Source of the DNA: Deuterostichococcus epilithicus
Taxonomy: Eukaryota; Chlorophyta; Trebouxiophyceae; Prasiolales; Stichococcaceae
Direction of reading: 5' to 3'
Length of the DNA: 64,000 nucleotides
Assembly (NCBI GenBank): GCA_033439295.1
Contig: JAVTLE010000007.1
Span: forward strand, 248,001 to 312,000
Shown here: piece by piece, positions 34,361-47,400 of the stretch
How positions within the stretch are numbered: the first letter of the stretch is position 1
Layout of the letters: each line of letters begins with the position of its first letter
Notes under the pieces: generated by a model
Database searches by the model: none
What the model saw: only the letters and a program-made list of their open reading frames with translations
Told to the model about the DNA's origin: nothing
Translations under genes and position numbers: made by a program

Positions 34361-37300
34361 TCAGCAGCCGGCAGCCGCTGCAGGTCGCGACAGACCCACC
34401 AGGAACTCCCGCGCCAGGTCCGGCGCCGGCCGCAGCAGGTGCGAAGGCCGGTCGAACAGCCGCGCCGTGATATCGGCCGGCCTCACGGGCATCAAGGCGA
34501 CGGGCTGTGAACCGAGGGGGCTGCCCGCCGAGGTGCCCCGCGGCAGCGGCGCCGCGGCACCAAATGCCTCCTCCAAGGGGTTGCTCCGCGGCGCTGCGGC
34601 GGCTGTTGCACCAGATAGCAGGGCAACTGCAGCGGTATCGGGCTCGGCGGACGACGGCAGCGCGCCGTGCGCACGGTCTGCAGTGACCACCAGCAGCGCC
34701 GCGGGAGCCTGCGGCATCTCCCACAGCGTGGCATCAGTGTTGGACAAGGAGCCCACGGCGGAGCAATGTAGGCATGTGTCAGGTGCTGCAGGAAAACACG
34801 GGAGCCGAGGTAGGACAGCTGAGTCGAAGCACCTGCTGCTGCCCTTCCGTGGTGGCGACGGCATTGCAGATGACGAGGTGGGCCGCTGGCGGCGCCGCGT
34901 GCCAGGCCGCCACCGCGGCTCCGGTGCGCATGTCCAGTCCCAGCACTGCATCGTGCCACTGCTTGCCAGGCCTGCACAGAAGACTAGCACAGTTGAGACC
35001 TTTGGCCAGATCTTATAGGGCCTCACAACCCAACGCCTACTTGAAGCACCAAGCTGGAGGTTTGCATGAGGCCACTGCAACGAGAACTAACCTGGGCTGC
35101 TCTCTTCTCTTCTCCGAGATTGGTGAGCGAGGCACCATCCTAACAAGGAAGCAGCCCGAGCTTCCAGCCTCCGTACCAGTCAGCTGAGGATGAAGTCATA
35201 GAAGTCATAGAAAGCGATGCAAAGTACCAGCGGTTCTGTGTTCGCCAGAAACAATATCAGAGCCATACCTGCCGGAGAGCGCCGCGGCCAGGCCGGCGCC
35301 GCCATCCAGGGGCGCCGCCGCGAGCGCTGACAGCGGCAGCGGAGCGCTCCAGGCCGTCGCCAGCGTCAGCAGGTGCCATGCCGTTAATAGGCCCGAGCCG
35401 CCGCCCTCTGGCACCGCTGCCACCTGTGTGGCGCGCATAGATGCGCTGATGGGCTTGCCGACACAAGCTCTGGAGGCAGCACAACGCCCTCACGACATGA
35501 AAAATCAGGGGCACGAACTTCTTTCAAGGCGGCTTGGCAGCCGATCTGCACCAGGGGCAGGGGGATGGCAGCTGCAATCGCATGGCACAGACTAAAGGAC
35601 CAGGTCGTTGCAAGAAGAGCCAGCCCCCGAGTCTCACCAGGTACGGCCCGGTCGCGGCAAAAGTGAGGTGGGTCGCCACCGCCGATGTTGGCACGTGTGG
35701 CAGCACCGCCAGCAGCGCCCCCGCGGCCACATCCCACAGCGCCACAGCGCCGAGCGTTGCCGCTGCTAGCAGTGAGCCGTCGGGGCTGAACGCCAGCCGT
35801 CCCGCCGAAAGGCCTGTGTCTCACAGACATTTCGGCAGGGTTGTGGACGACAGAATGCCAGCTCTTTGGCAGCGTGTGTTCAGGGTCAGGTTGGAATCAC
35901 GCAACAATGTTATATTCGAGCATTTCGGACAGGACCGCTGCCTCTTCGCTTCAGCTGCCCACCCAGGCCACCAGGGCCAGACGAGCACACCACCAGGGGG
36001 AAAGGGGCGGAGAGCTCTGTGTCAGGGACCTCACCGCGGTGGGACCAGCAGGCTTTGCAGTGCCAGGCGCCGCCAGCGCGTGCGCCGCCCACAGGTGCCC
36101 ACAGCCGCACCGCCCCATCGCCGCCGGCGGTCGCCGCCAGACGGGCGCTCGGGTGGTGCGCCAGCCCCGTGATGGGCGAGGCGCCGTGGGGGGCCTCCAC
36201 GGCCGCCTGCAGCGCAAAGACGGGCCGCGCCGCGGAGGCGCCGCCCTCGGACCGCCAGAAGCGCAGGAAGCTGGCAGCGTCGGACGAGCCTGCGGCGCGC
36301 CAAAACTGTGAAGCACCACTGCTTGGTTGGCGCACATGCAAGGTGACTTTTTGACCTCCGTTTCAAGCGCGATGTCGCAACAATCTGACGGACTTGTCTC
36401 GAAGAGGATGAGATCCAATGTAACCCAAATTGAAGCTGATGCCAGCCGACATTACACTTCCAAGCCACACACGCAACCAAGTCCCCAAAAGAGCAAAGTG
36501 CAGACAGTGAAAACCAATGCCTGCGGTTGTGCAGGCAATCACTAGGCGTCAGAGTCGGCGCACCCGCATCCTGCCGAGCATCGACGGTGATGAGGGTGGC
36601 GCCGTCCCCAGAGAAGGACAGGTGCTGCAGCGCCGCGCCGGGCGAGTTCTGGCCCCCGACGACTGCCGGCGCCTGCTGGCCCACCTGAAGAGCAGCAAAC
36701 TGTGTTGCCCGATCCAAGCTGGCTGCATGTGACAGTTGCGCGCTTTGTCATTGGCAAACGTGAAGAANCCCCCCTGCCCTTGGGTGCGGGACTTTTGTGG
36801 ACACCAGCCAAACCGCAAAAGCAGGTGCGGCCTGCAGGTTTGTTGCTGTGTTCCCCTGCACGCACTGCTGCGTGGCCTCCACTGTGTCGCATGGCCAGGG
36901 CGTGGCAGAAGCAGCAGTGCTGCCCAGAGCCGGTTGGGACAAATGCTGACAATAGTGGCTTAAGCTTCCTCGTGAACTAGTATTTGTCTGAGAACAAAGA
37001 GCTGAAAAGTACCTGCAGCCGGGCCAGGGAGCGGCCCGCAGAGGCGTCATACAGCTGCAGCACCGCGCCGGCGCCCGCCAGAGCCAGCACCGCGCTGCGG
37101 CTGCCGGGATGCGCCAGCGGGGNCGGCGGCTGCGCGCCGCCCGGGCCAGGAGCCGGCAGCGGCAGCGCGCCTGCCGCGACATCCACCGCCGTCCCCGTCG
37201 CCGTGCTAACCTGCACACAGGATATTACAGCGATGGTCTCGTCTCCCCTCGACTTTCTGGGCGTGGTGTACCAACTGTGCAGCCAGCGCTGCGGCGCCAA

Positions 37301-39388
37301 GGCCGCTTAGATGCAATTCCAAAGTGCACCGCCACTAGGCAATGTGCCATATCAAGCCAGACAGCTGCATGAGTCATGGTGAGGTTTGCATAAACCACCG
37401 GCCGCGCCAGCCTGCTTACCCGGCAGAGGCTGTTGTCGGCGCGGGCGACAATGTAGGCGGCGTCATCCACATCGGCCGGCAGCACCGCCGTCAGCGGCGC
37501 GCCTAGGTGCGTTAGGAAGCTGCGCGCGTTATTTGCTAGCCGCCACGTCACCTGCACGCGCCAAGTCATAGCCTGTCAGAGCACGCTTCACGCCTCCGCC
37601 ACCAAGCTCACTTAACAAGCCTCAACCAAGGTTGGAACGGTGGGACAGAGCGGCACCGGGATGGCCTCGTCGCCAATGTACAGCGACTCTCAGCAAACAT
37701 TATTCAATCAAAGCATGGAGGACTCAAGAGGGCCATCCAAGGTTGAGCGCACCAGCACGGCCTCATCGCCGCCGGATAGCAGGCGCAGCGAGTCGCGGCT
37801 GAACGCCAGTGCCCGCACAGCATGCGCGTGCCAGTGCACCGTCGTCGCCACTGGCAGCGTCTGCTGCTGCTTCTGCGGCTGGCCGTCGGTGTTCGCCGCG
37901 GCGGCAGCAGCCACGGCCGTCGCAAGGTCATGCCAGATCAGGATGCGGCCGGTCGCGTCGCCGGCAGCAAGGCGGTCGTCGTCTGGCGAAATGGCGACGC
38001 ACTGCGCGGCGGAGGCATGAGCTTCGCATTGAGTTTACATGGTCGAGGGAAGGGGTGCATATCAGCTTCCGCGAGCACGTCATCACTGAGGTGAACGTTG
38101 CCCACGTGTGTCACGCAAGGAACTGCTCGAGTCTGACACCCTTGTGTGCATGACAACCGTCTCCCGAGGTTCGATGTTCCAACATGTCGGCCACCTGGAT
38201 CGACTTCGTGTGCTGGAGCACCAGCGGCGCGGCGCCAGGTTCGGTAGCCGGCCACACCAGCACCTTGCGATTGTCGTACGTCGCTACAAAATTCCGGCTC
38301 GCCTGCAGGACGTGGCAGTACTACATGTTCACGCCACCAGCACTGGTTTGCCGCAGACAAGATGCCAATGAGAGACAGAGGTCGACATGCTGACAGTGAA
38401 GTGCTTGTGCATGACATATTTGTTTTAGCACGCTGTGTGCGTGTTCAGTCAGAGCGCAAAAGAGAGTTGCAGGCCAGGTAACAACAGCTGCTGGCGAAGT
38501 GCACACCGCCAGGGGAGTCGGCGCCGCCAGCTTGATGCTGGCCTGCAGCAGCTCGCTGTTTTCCAGGTTGCAGAAGCGGACCTGCAGCCACAGCAGCGGA
38601 CCTTGCGACAGCCCGAGGCGGGTCTTGCGGAGCTGAAGCGCACCGCAGCCGGTTTCCCTTGAAGGCTGAGCCCGCTGGCTGCGCCTCGCCAAGGCATGCA
38701 TGCGCAGAACCCCTCGTAATATGCATGCAGCTGCAGAGTGGGTCCTAATGTAGCAAACGCGATCGTAACAGCGTGCTCGTGGATGTCGTTTTACTAATAT
38801 AAAAATGGTGTGGCAGTATGACATGTACCCGGCCTGTGCCGCCATCTTTCCAAGCAAGCGACAGGTGCGCCAGCGCGCTGCCGGGCGGCACCGCCAGGCC
38901 CATGACCGGCTGGCCGATGGCGATGGTGCGCGTCTGCCGCCCCGAATCCACGTCCCAGACGCCCAGCGTGCCGTCAGCAGAGGCGGTGCACAGCTGCGGG
39001 TCGACGGGGCACACCAGCGTGAACGGCGAGATACATGAGTGTCTCAAGGTGAGAGGACTTGAGCAGGAGTGTATGCAGCGCATATTGAAAGGAAAGAGGA
39101 ACATGCAAGGTTGCAGTCTGATCAAATCAAATGTGAGTCGCGTGGCATGGCAGGCAGGGACGCCATCCGGCCACCATTGCCGGCGGTCCACACCTGGGCA
39201 TCGCCATTGCCAAAGAAGCGCACGGCGGAGACCGTCTGCTGGTGTCCCTGCAGCACCGTCGCCAGCGTGCATGTCGCCAGGCTGTACAGGTGCACGGCAT
39301 TGCCCACCGGCACCGCCAGCAGGCGGCGGTGCAGCGCCACATCTGCGCCTGGGCCGTTAAACAGGCCGCCGGCGCCAGCGAGGCGCAT
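34361..39388 (-). CDS. UTP17: UTP17 / WDR75, WD40 protein of the small-subunit processome
   Basis: Thirteen exons, 5' to 3': 39194-39388, 38829-38993, 38486-38581, 38195-38302, 37753-38001, 37420-37551, 37013-37210, 36564-36684, 36035-36289, 35638-35813, 35269-35423, 34817-34971, 34361-34785; all phases close, 809 residues against 830 in human WDR75. Two tandem WD40 propellers are visible: the first with QGHQQTVSAVRFFG, ASADGTLGVWDVDSG, AISPDDDRLAAGDATG and HAHAVRALAFSRDSLRLLSG; the second with TAGGDGAVRLWAPV and LAFSPDGSLLA. The C-terminal helix LFDRPSHLLRPAPDLAREFL matches the conserved WDR75/Nan1 tail. Family knowledge: a t-UTP/UTP-A subunit acting in nucleolar pre-18S processing. The exon 3 donor (GCT|GTTGTT) and exon 12 donor (AGCT|GTCCTA) are weak and were set by phase. 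Two ambiguous bases lie in the gene, at 36768 (intron) and 37123 (exon 7). Confidence 0.88.
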
Positions 39389-39826
39389 GTTGCCTGGATG
39401 GGATAAAAGCTCTGCTTCGATCTATTCACAGCTTCTGGCGCACATGCTTAGTGGACCCAGACGCCAGGCACACGTGACGGCAAATTCCTGGTATCGCCTT
39501 GCGCAAACTGCTGGTTTACCCAACGAACGCAGCACTTAAGTCTTAGAATTCAATGTGTAAACTGACAAAACGCACCGATAGCGGCGCTGCCCAGCTCCAA
39601 TACGCTCGATTGAGTGCACGATTAGATGCCAACTGCGACTACTCAAGGCAGGGGCGTACAATTGGACCCCCGTGTCTGCAACGGACATGCCAGCACCTTG
39701 CACATTCAGATCGCACTTCAGTCAGCGGGTCAGACCATCAGCAGGCAAGATCAGTCTCGGGCAGAGCTGCTGCTGCGTTACGCAGCATCTGAGACCGATG
39801 GCATGACAATTTGCTGCAGGCACAGC
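39389..39826. promoter_or_regulatory. Divergent spacer UTP17 / CYP23-type
   Basis: 438 bp between two start codons, probably a bidirectional promoter. No strong element was identified. Confidence 0.35.
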
Positions 39827-41018
39827 ATGTTGCCTGGGAGTCTTGGAGTGTCCTGCAGCAACGCTTCTGTATTGATCTTCGGACTGCTGATATTTCATGC
39901 TGTCTCGGCGCACGAGCTCTCGCCCGAGCGCATTGTGTTTCAGACAAAGCTCGGCGATTTGGAGTTTGCGTTGTACCCAAAGGTGCGTGCGTGGCGGTGA
40001 TGGTGCTTGCTGGACGTTGCTTTTGCGGAGGATGACTGGCTCGACGCCGCGTCGCAGGTTGCACCCGTGACAACTGCGCATATCCTGAAGTCTGCTCAGG
40101 TATGGCGCCACAAAGTCATACCGCGCAGCAACATGATGCGTACGCACAGGCATATGCCGGCAGATGCTGCAAAAGGATGTATGACCTGACTGACAGGCCT
40201 GGTAGCGCTCTGACTTGGCTTGCATTCGTGACGCAGCTGGGAGCGTACAACACCGTCAACTTCTTCAGGGTAGATAAGGGATTTGTGCTGCAGTGCACGG
40301 ACATCATCGGCAACCGGCTGCTGCCGCTCGACGGGCGACAAGAGGTGACCTCAACACTGCCCGTTGGCTGCACAATTGCCGCAATCTGTTTCGGGAGCGC
40401 AACCAGGTGCTGAGGCCATTCCTCCAACGCCTGCCGACATGGTCTCTTGCAAGCAATGGATTGCAGGCTGAGGCGGCAAAGAAGGTGCCGCTGGAGGTTA
40501 GCAAGGGCGCTAAGCACGACCGGCGGGGCATATTGTCCATGGCGCGCTGGGACGACCCCAACAGCGGCGGCGCCTCCTTCTCCATCACGCTGGGCCCCAC
40601 GCCCCACCTGGACATGCACTATGCAGTCTTTGGGTGAGCGACGTACATTGCTACTGCCCGAGGACCAAGCGGTCATGTTGGCAGCACACTTGTGTTTCAA
40701 CTCGTGTTTTGCCTCTGTCGCTTCTGAGCAATGCGGAGGAGTAACCCGGCATGAAAGCGTACCCATGCAAAATGTGTCTATCTGTGCAGGGAGCTGACGG
40801 TTGGCTGGGAAACACTTGATAAGTTCGAGGCGCTGGAGACAAAACAGGAGGGCATCTTCGTGCTGCCCAAGGACGGCCCCGTGATCATCGAGAGCACTTA
40901 TGTCTACACGCCTGGAGACGACGACGGGTCATGCGACAGGCACCTGGCGGCGTTGCAGGAACGGTTTGATGCGCTGGAGAAGGAGCTCCACGACCTGCGC
41001 GTGTCGCAGCTGCCTTGA
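39827..41018 (+). CDS. CYP23: CYP23-type cyclophilin with C-terminal coiled coil
   Basis: Five exons: 39827-39982, 40058-40099, 40237-40344, 40467-40633, 40790-41018; 233 residues. A short hydrophobic N-terminus (ASVLIFGLLIFHAVSAHE) looks like a cleavable signal peptide, so secretory-pathway entry is likely. The cyclophilin fold has VFQTKLGDLEFALYP, VAPVTTAHI, NFFRVDKGFVLQ with the catalytic Arg and the Phe and Gln neighbours, and RGILSMARWDDPNSGGASF. The loop PHLDMHYAVFG has His where CypA has the cyclosporin-contact Trp, so weak cyclosporin binding is expected. After the fold come FVLPKDGPVIIESTYVY and a C-terminal helix (LAALQERFDALEKELHDL), the layout of plant CYP23. Family role: peptidyl-prolyl isomerase; substrates unknown. 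Confidence 0.92.
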
Positions 41019-41466
41019 AGACACTGTATGACACTTGTGTCAGGATTTGATCATGGTTTCTGTGTATGGGTTCCTATGCATATATAGTGCACGATTTGAG
41101 CGCCAGTACGACGTTTTCAGCGCAGCATTGAATGGACACGCAATTGTGGCTAAGACCCGGACTGCTTGCGCGGCGTCCAAGATTAGTCGTGGTGGACATG
41201 ACCGTGTAGACGCCGCTCGGAAACCTATGCAAGATCGGATTTGGGTCTGATATTACAAGCACATCGTGAAATGGTACTTTCCCTGCCACCTGATGGCGCA
41301 ACCGCGAACCTCCACCATTTAGATGATCGATATGCACAGCCCAGGGTAGCAGCCATGGAGAGTGCACAAGCGGCAGCCACCCGCTGGGCGTATGAGGCAT
41401 GTCGCTGCCTCAGGCATCTCTTGAACACGCCAGTCGCATCCTGATTGAACGATCGTCTAGGTCATT
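41019..41466. other. Convergent spacer CYP23-type / UBA1
   Basis: 448 bp between two 3' ends. No gene or repeat is recognised; expected to hold 3' UTRs only. Confidence 0.5.
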
Positions 41467-44400
41467 CTACTTAAACTTGATGGAGACGAGGGGCACGTCG
41501 ATGTCCTCGCCCGCCTCGTCCTCGCAGGCGACGACGACGTCAAAGTGGGCCCGCGGCCCCGACAGGTCCGCCTTGCCGACTGACTGCACCAGGTCGGACA
41601 GCTTCTTGCCGAGGCGCTCCCGGTGCTTGGGGAAGATGTTGTTGTACAGCAGGCTCTGGCCGTAGGAGAAGGAGTAGGCCTCCAGCTTGCGCTCCTGCGC
41701 GGTTTGTGCAGGGGCCAGGTTTGTGCAGGGGCCAGAGTTAGCAGGGGCAAAGAGTAGCAGGGACAAACGTCACATCTGCTGCACCAATAAGCATCTGCAT
41801 TGGGTGGCAGCTCCGTGCACCATGCCATGCTGACCTCTGTCAGGACTGAAAATATGCAACCTGCATCTGCACCGTCCCGGCATGGGCCGCTGCATTGGCA
41901 GAATAGCAGCAGCACAACCTGCAAGCAGGCCCGTGACTGGCACCTGTCAAGAGCTGCGGTGAGGAACACACTGCATGTCACACAGCGCTCAAGATACTTC
42001 CCAGGGCCGCATGGATGTGGAAGTGCAGTCGGTGAGGCGGGGCCAATTTTGAGAGCGCACTGCAAACCAGTCGAGCACGTCCTGCACCGTCATGTCGCCC
42101 TCCAGGATCCAGCGGTCCCAGAGCGTCCACTGCATGCCATCGTACTCCGCGCCCTGCGGCATTTCAAATCACTGCCTCGGGGATGGCATCTTCGGTCATC
42201 TTCACCGTGGTACAGATTCCTGCGGCCCTCAAGCCGGACTGCAGACCAGCTAGGCCAGCAAGCACGTGCACGTGTGAAAGGCACACAGCCTGACAGCCAC
42301 GCCCGCTTCCATCAAGCTTGCACAAGGCAGGGCCTGTCCAGCGCTTCTCATACAATGCCACAAACGCGTGAGCTGGTGTCACCACAATCCCCTGCGTCGT
42401 TGCCGCAGAGCCATGACAGGCGACCAATGCCCGGCAAAACAAGCCATCTCCAGCACAGCAGCACCTTGGGCGGGATGGGCTCCGCCATGGAGAACAGCGG
42501 CAGCGCCAGGTTGGCAAAGGTGTTGCGGTATGCCTCGATGGGCTTTCCCTGGATCACCTTGTACAGCTCCAGGCACACCAGCCCTGCGGCACACGTGTGC
42601 ACCATGTCGGATGTGCATCATATGACAGAGTGGGTTCGGCCTACCGGTGCCGAAGCGAATGAACAATGGAACGCGGGTGAAGGTGACGATAGCCAGTAGC
42701 AGGGGCACGGGTGTTTCATGGGCCACCTGACGAGCAGAGTGCCAAATTGTTGCGCAGGCAGGGGAGACGACACCAGGCAGTCGTGGTCGTTCGGTTTGCC
42801 GTCACAGCAGGACGTGCGCGCACCGGTGGCGAGCGATGTGGCGGTGGCGATGGCCGGGATGATCTTGCCGGCGATGAGCTTCGCCTTCAGCTTGTCCACC
42901 TCCTGTGTTCGGAGAGAGAGAAAGCCAGTCGTGCTGCTGTGGCCGCCGTCTCATGCGGCATGCCGCCCCGAGAACTGCAAAACAAGCACGAAGCAGCGGC
43001 AGGCTAGCACACCTTGTGAAACCCGCATGTGCGAATGCCCCCGCGTGTACGAACGATCGGTTCTCCAGCAAATCTCGTCTTGAAAGGCAAGCTGCTTGAG
43101 CACTGCAGTCTGAATCACGCGCCTGCAGCGTGTAGTTGCGTGCACGCATGTTGGCCAGCCCCAGGATGAAGTCCATGTGGTAATTTGTATCGTCGTCCTT
43201 CTCAAACTGGATGGCCTCCAGCTTGTAGCCCGGCTCCAGCTTGGCCTGCGCCTCCTGCGGGAGTGTTGGAGATCAGGTGTTGAGGGTTTGAGAATAGGTG
43301 TGTGCGCAAAACTGGATGGCCTGCAGCTTGTAGCCCGGCGCTTGGCCTGCGCCTCCTGCGGTGACAGAATGTCGTCCAGGGTTCAGCAGGATGTTGCAAG
43401 TGGGCGAGTGGTCACTGGATGGCCTCCAGCTTATAGCCAAACTCAGCTGCGCCACTTTGGGAACGTGGGGGTTTCCCTCCATTCACATATGCCTGGTGGT
43501 GCAGATGTGAGACGCTGGCACACCATTGTCACGGCCTGAAAGAACACAATGTGAGTGCACAAGAACAAGAAGGTTTCTGCTGCTGGGGTGGGCGTACACG
43601 CACCCGCAGCTGCTGCGCAAGGGAGGTGATAGTGGACTCGTCATCGCCGGCGGCGGGGCCTGGCGCCGCCGATGCCGCTTTTGGGTCCGTCTCGATGCGC
43701 ACGCCTTGCTGAGGCTGGAAGGGCGGGATGTCCACCTCTGCCGCCTTCTGCCCCACCTGTCATGCACGTGAGTATGGGAGTTTTACATGGTATGGCGCAG
43801 GAAGGTGTGCACGGCTTCAACGAGTTTGCAGGCACGGTTACCTGTTTAATGTTGGTACACTCAGAAATGAATCGCAGACAAGACAATAGCCTGAGCATGC
43901 AGCTGCACATGTCTAATTTCCTTTCATCAGAGAGCCGGCCTGTAGGAAAGGGAAAACAGGCTGAAGGGGGCTCAACGCACCTGTCCGGGGTCGAAGGCCC
44001 ACTGCGGCGGCTGTATGCAGTAGGTGCGTGCCTTCAGGATGGACGCTGCCTGGATGAATGCGGCCTGCGACATGACCCAGGACCATTTCAGATGCGCTTA
44101 TTTGCACCTCAGAAAAACACTTCCTCAGGTAATGTGGCCAGTCTGCACAATCAGGCTGTTCCACAACCGGGTTGCTCATCAAGGGTGCCACCGGCGCACA
44201 AAGGCCTCGCCCCGGCTAGCAATTTTACGTCCGGTCTCCGCTACGACGGGACAGGTCCTGGTGCATGCAACTCGCCTGCGAGGGGTCGGCGGCATCGAAG
44301 GTGAGAGCGCGCGGGAAGCGCTTGGGTGCGGACCAGAAGGGCGCGCCGGTGGAGGTCACCGCATCCTCTGGGAAGGTGTACACCAGCTGCGCGATGCGGT

Positions 44401-47400
44401 CGTGGAACTGCGTCTGCGACACAGGGAATGCGAGACGTGTGTGTATCCACAATGCTGCGGCTGTAGCAGTGGAAGTCAAAGGTCGCAGAACTGGATTCTT
44501 CTAGAGAATCTTGATGCGAACGGCGACTGCAAGGACCGCAGACAAGAAAAGAGAGTCTCCAACGACTGTTCAGAACCTGGGCGAGAAACGGAGCCTGAAT
44601 GCCCACTGTGCTGCAATGATGGCAGAGTCTGCAGCTTGTGAGAGACGGTCGTTTCGGATCTGAGAAGCATCATGCAGCACAATCACTGCAACCTGGTGGC
44701 TTCACTCGGTCCAATTACAAACCCTCTCACAGCTGAGCGACCAATTACAAACAAGGCCAGGCGGCGACGCCAGGGCCTGTGCCCGCATGTGGCAGCAGCG
44801 GTACGGATGCGAACCACAGACCACAGACACGGGCACGGGGCGCGAGAACACGAGGGAAGGCAGGGGGACACAAGAGGCGAGGGGAACAGGCACCTCGAAC
44901 AGGCGGCGTGCCCAGGCAATGCACTCCTCAAACGAGTGGCAGCGGTCAGAGACCAGCACCTCCGCAACCCGCTCCAGCCGTTCCCGCGCGGCGCTGTCGC
45001 CCGCCGACGCTGCCTCCTCCAGGTATCTGCCGCGCATCAATCAGGCATGTGTTCGTGTGACAAAATCCCAACGATACACTCCGTTAATTAGAGACAAGGC
45101 CCAGCTCGACGCGTGTGAGTGTGTTGACAATGTTGATCATGCCTTGCATTGTCCTAAGCTTGCACAGATGAGCAAGGCGAAGCTGTGCAACATGGAGAGA
45201 GCCACTGTCATATTAATGAGTGGAGCCTGGAGGAATGCAACAAGATTGGAAGCGCGCACTTGGAGGGGTCCCGCAGGAAGGCGTTGGCCTCTGCGGGCGA
45301 TTTCTCGAGCAGCCCCTCAAACTCGGAGCGGGCGAACGTCAGGCAGTGATCGATGTTGTGCGGGAAGCTGTGCAGCGTGCACATTGGCGCCTGCTTCTCC
45401 GGCGGGTCGCGCGACGCCCCTGCAAGTGGCACGGCAGCGTCTAACAGTTGATCGCGCATGCGGGCAGGTCACTCACATGGCGAGGGTCCGGTGATGGGTG
45501 CACAAGCTGCCTAGCAGGAATGTTGTTACGGCGCTTGGTGGCTTCGTGTCTGTGTGCCAGGATGCTGCATTTGCAGAGGTCGTATGCTAGCTGGGAAAAG
45601 CCTGCAACTGCTGCCAATCCCGCAGTCCCCACAGGTGTGACTGCCCTTCATGTCTGCAGGCACTGCCTGCCTCCGTCATAGTTAGTTGTGCGTCCTAGGC
45701 GCCCAGTGATACCGCGTGCAGCTTGAGAGCAGTCACTTGCCAAACCACACCGTGCATGCTAGCACACAAGACCATGCATGTCGGCTGAATGACATCACCT
45801 ACCATAGTTTTCTGTGATGTTGGGCACCACGACCTGCGTGTTGGCCTTGGCGCCCAGGGTGCCACTCTCCAGCAGCGGCCGCCCAAAGTACACGCAGCGG
45901 CTGTCCACATACAACCGCGCATTCACGTTGTCCAGCGCGTTCACAACAACGTCCAGGCCTCCCCAGAAGGCGTCGTCAAACACCATCTGCGCACGCGTGC
46001 ATACAAAGCGGGTGAGCAGGTGTGCCCCTGGGGCTTGTTAACTGTATGCCATTTACAGGCACACGATGGACATGATACAGGCCTGCTGCTGTACCCTGCG
46101 CAGATCGACTCTGCCGTGTCCCTTGCGCACCCCGGCAGGCAATTATTGACAAAGCGCATGATGCACAAGGCGGCCAGCTGACATACTGCAGCTCACTCAC
46201 ATGTGGCAGCAGTGGCAGCAGCCCGCAGCAGTTGGGACTGTGGCTCCGGCTCTTTCCACTGTAGGATGCTCTGGCTCTCTCCACTACGGTGCCGCACCTC
46301 AGAGTCGGGGGACACGCGATTTTGCAACGCACAAACCCGCAGCGCCGGATTGATGGCCTCCGCCGCCTTTGCCGCCGCTGAGGACTTGGCACTGCATGGG
46401 GCAGGGAGTGACGACATCAGACATGAAAGTTCGTAGGCTTTGTGGCAGATGAAGGAGTTGTGTTTGGCGAGACCCAGTGTGCGCCGACAACAGGAATTTC
46501 TGCTGGGCCATGCGGCTGGCAGGAGGAACTCGTCGCCAGTGCATTTCATTAGTGGGTGCTGTTTGAGGTGCGTTTCATTCCGTGAGTCCGCGCCCACCCC
46601 GGCCCACGTTCAATAGGATATTTTCTGCATGGCAAAAGTGCAGACGCACGACCAGCCACTCACTTGCCGATGTCCCAGTCGCGGAACAGGAACTGGCGGC
46701 TGAGGTTGCTCTTCTCGATGACATCGTCATCGGTCAGCGTCACGCGGCCGTTGCCGCCGCTAGCGACGCCCATGCATGCGAAGTTTTTGACGAATTCGCA
46801 GCCTAGGGCGCCGGCGCCCACCAGGAACAGGTTGAGCGCCTCAAGCTTGGCCTGCAGCGCCGAGCCAAAGACGCCCACCTGACCATCGTACCGCGTGCCC
46901 TGCGGGGCACCGTGAAGTCGCACTCTGATGACGCGGCCCATTCTGTGCTCGGCCCAGAGGTCCAGGGTGCAGCATCACCAGCTGCATATTCGGTAGCGGG
47001 AAGAGGGGGTCTCTGATTGGGGGAGACACCCAGATGACAGTTTCAGCGCAGGGTCGACTGTTCCATATATCGGCTAACATGCCACAAGTCACCAACTCAA
47101 AGCGGACCACGCTGATTGGACTCAAACTGAACGCGCAGCACTGTATGCTTCTGCAGAGGCATGCTTCACAGTGATGTGGAACATCATCACGGAAAATTGT
47201 AGAGAAAGCGGCCTGCCTTGGGCGCGCAGGCCTCTGGCGTGAGGGACTCCACCGGCGGCAGCGACTCCACGCTGTCAAAGTAGAACCATTGGAACAGCGG
47301 GTGGAACTTGCCGCTCACTGCCTTCATCACCTGTGTGTTTGAACCGGATTGGGGGATCAGCAACGGTTCACGCACGCGACGCCTTGCGTTGCGCACCAAG

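Noticed and set aside
47191-47216. Alternative GT donor for UBA1 exon 8
   Set aside because: Ending at CC|GTGATG leaves phase 2, which breaks the frame of exon 9. The GC donor AAG|GCAGGC keeps phase and the family alignment.
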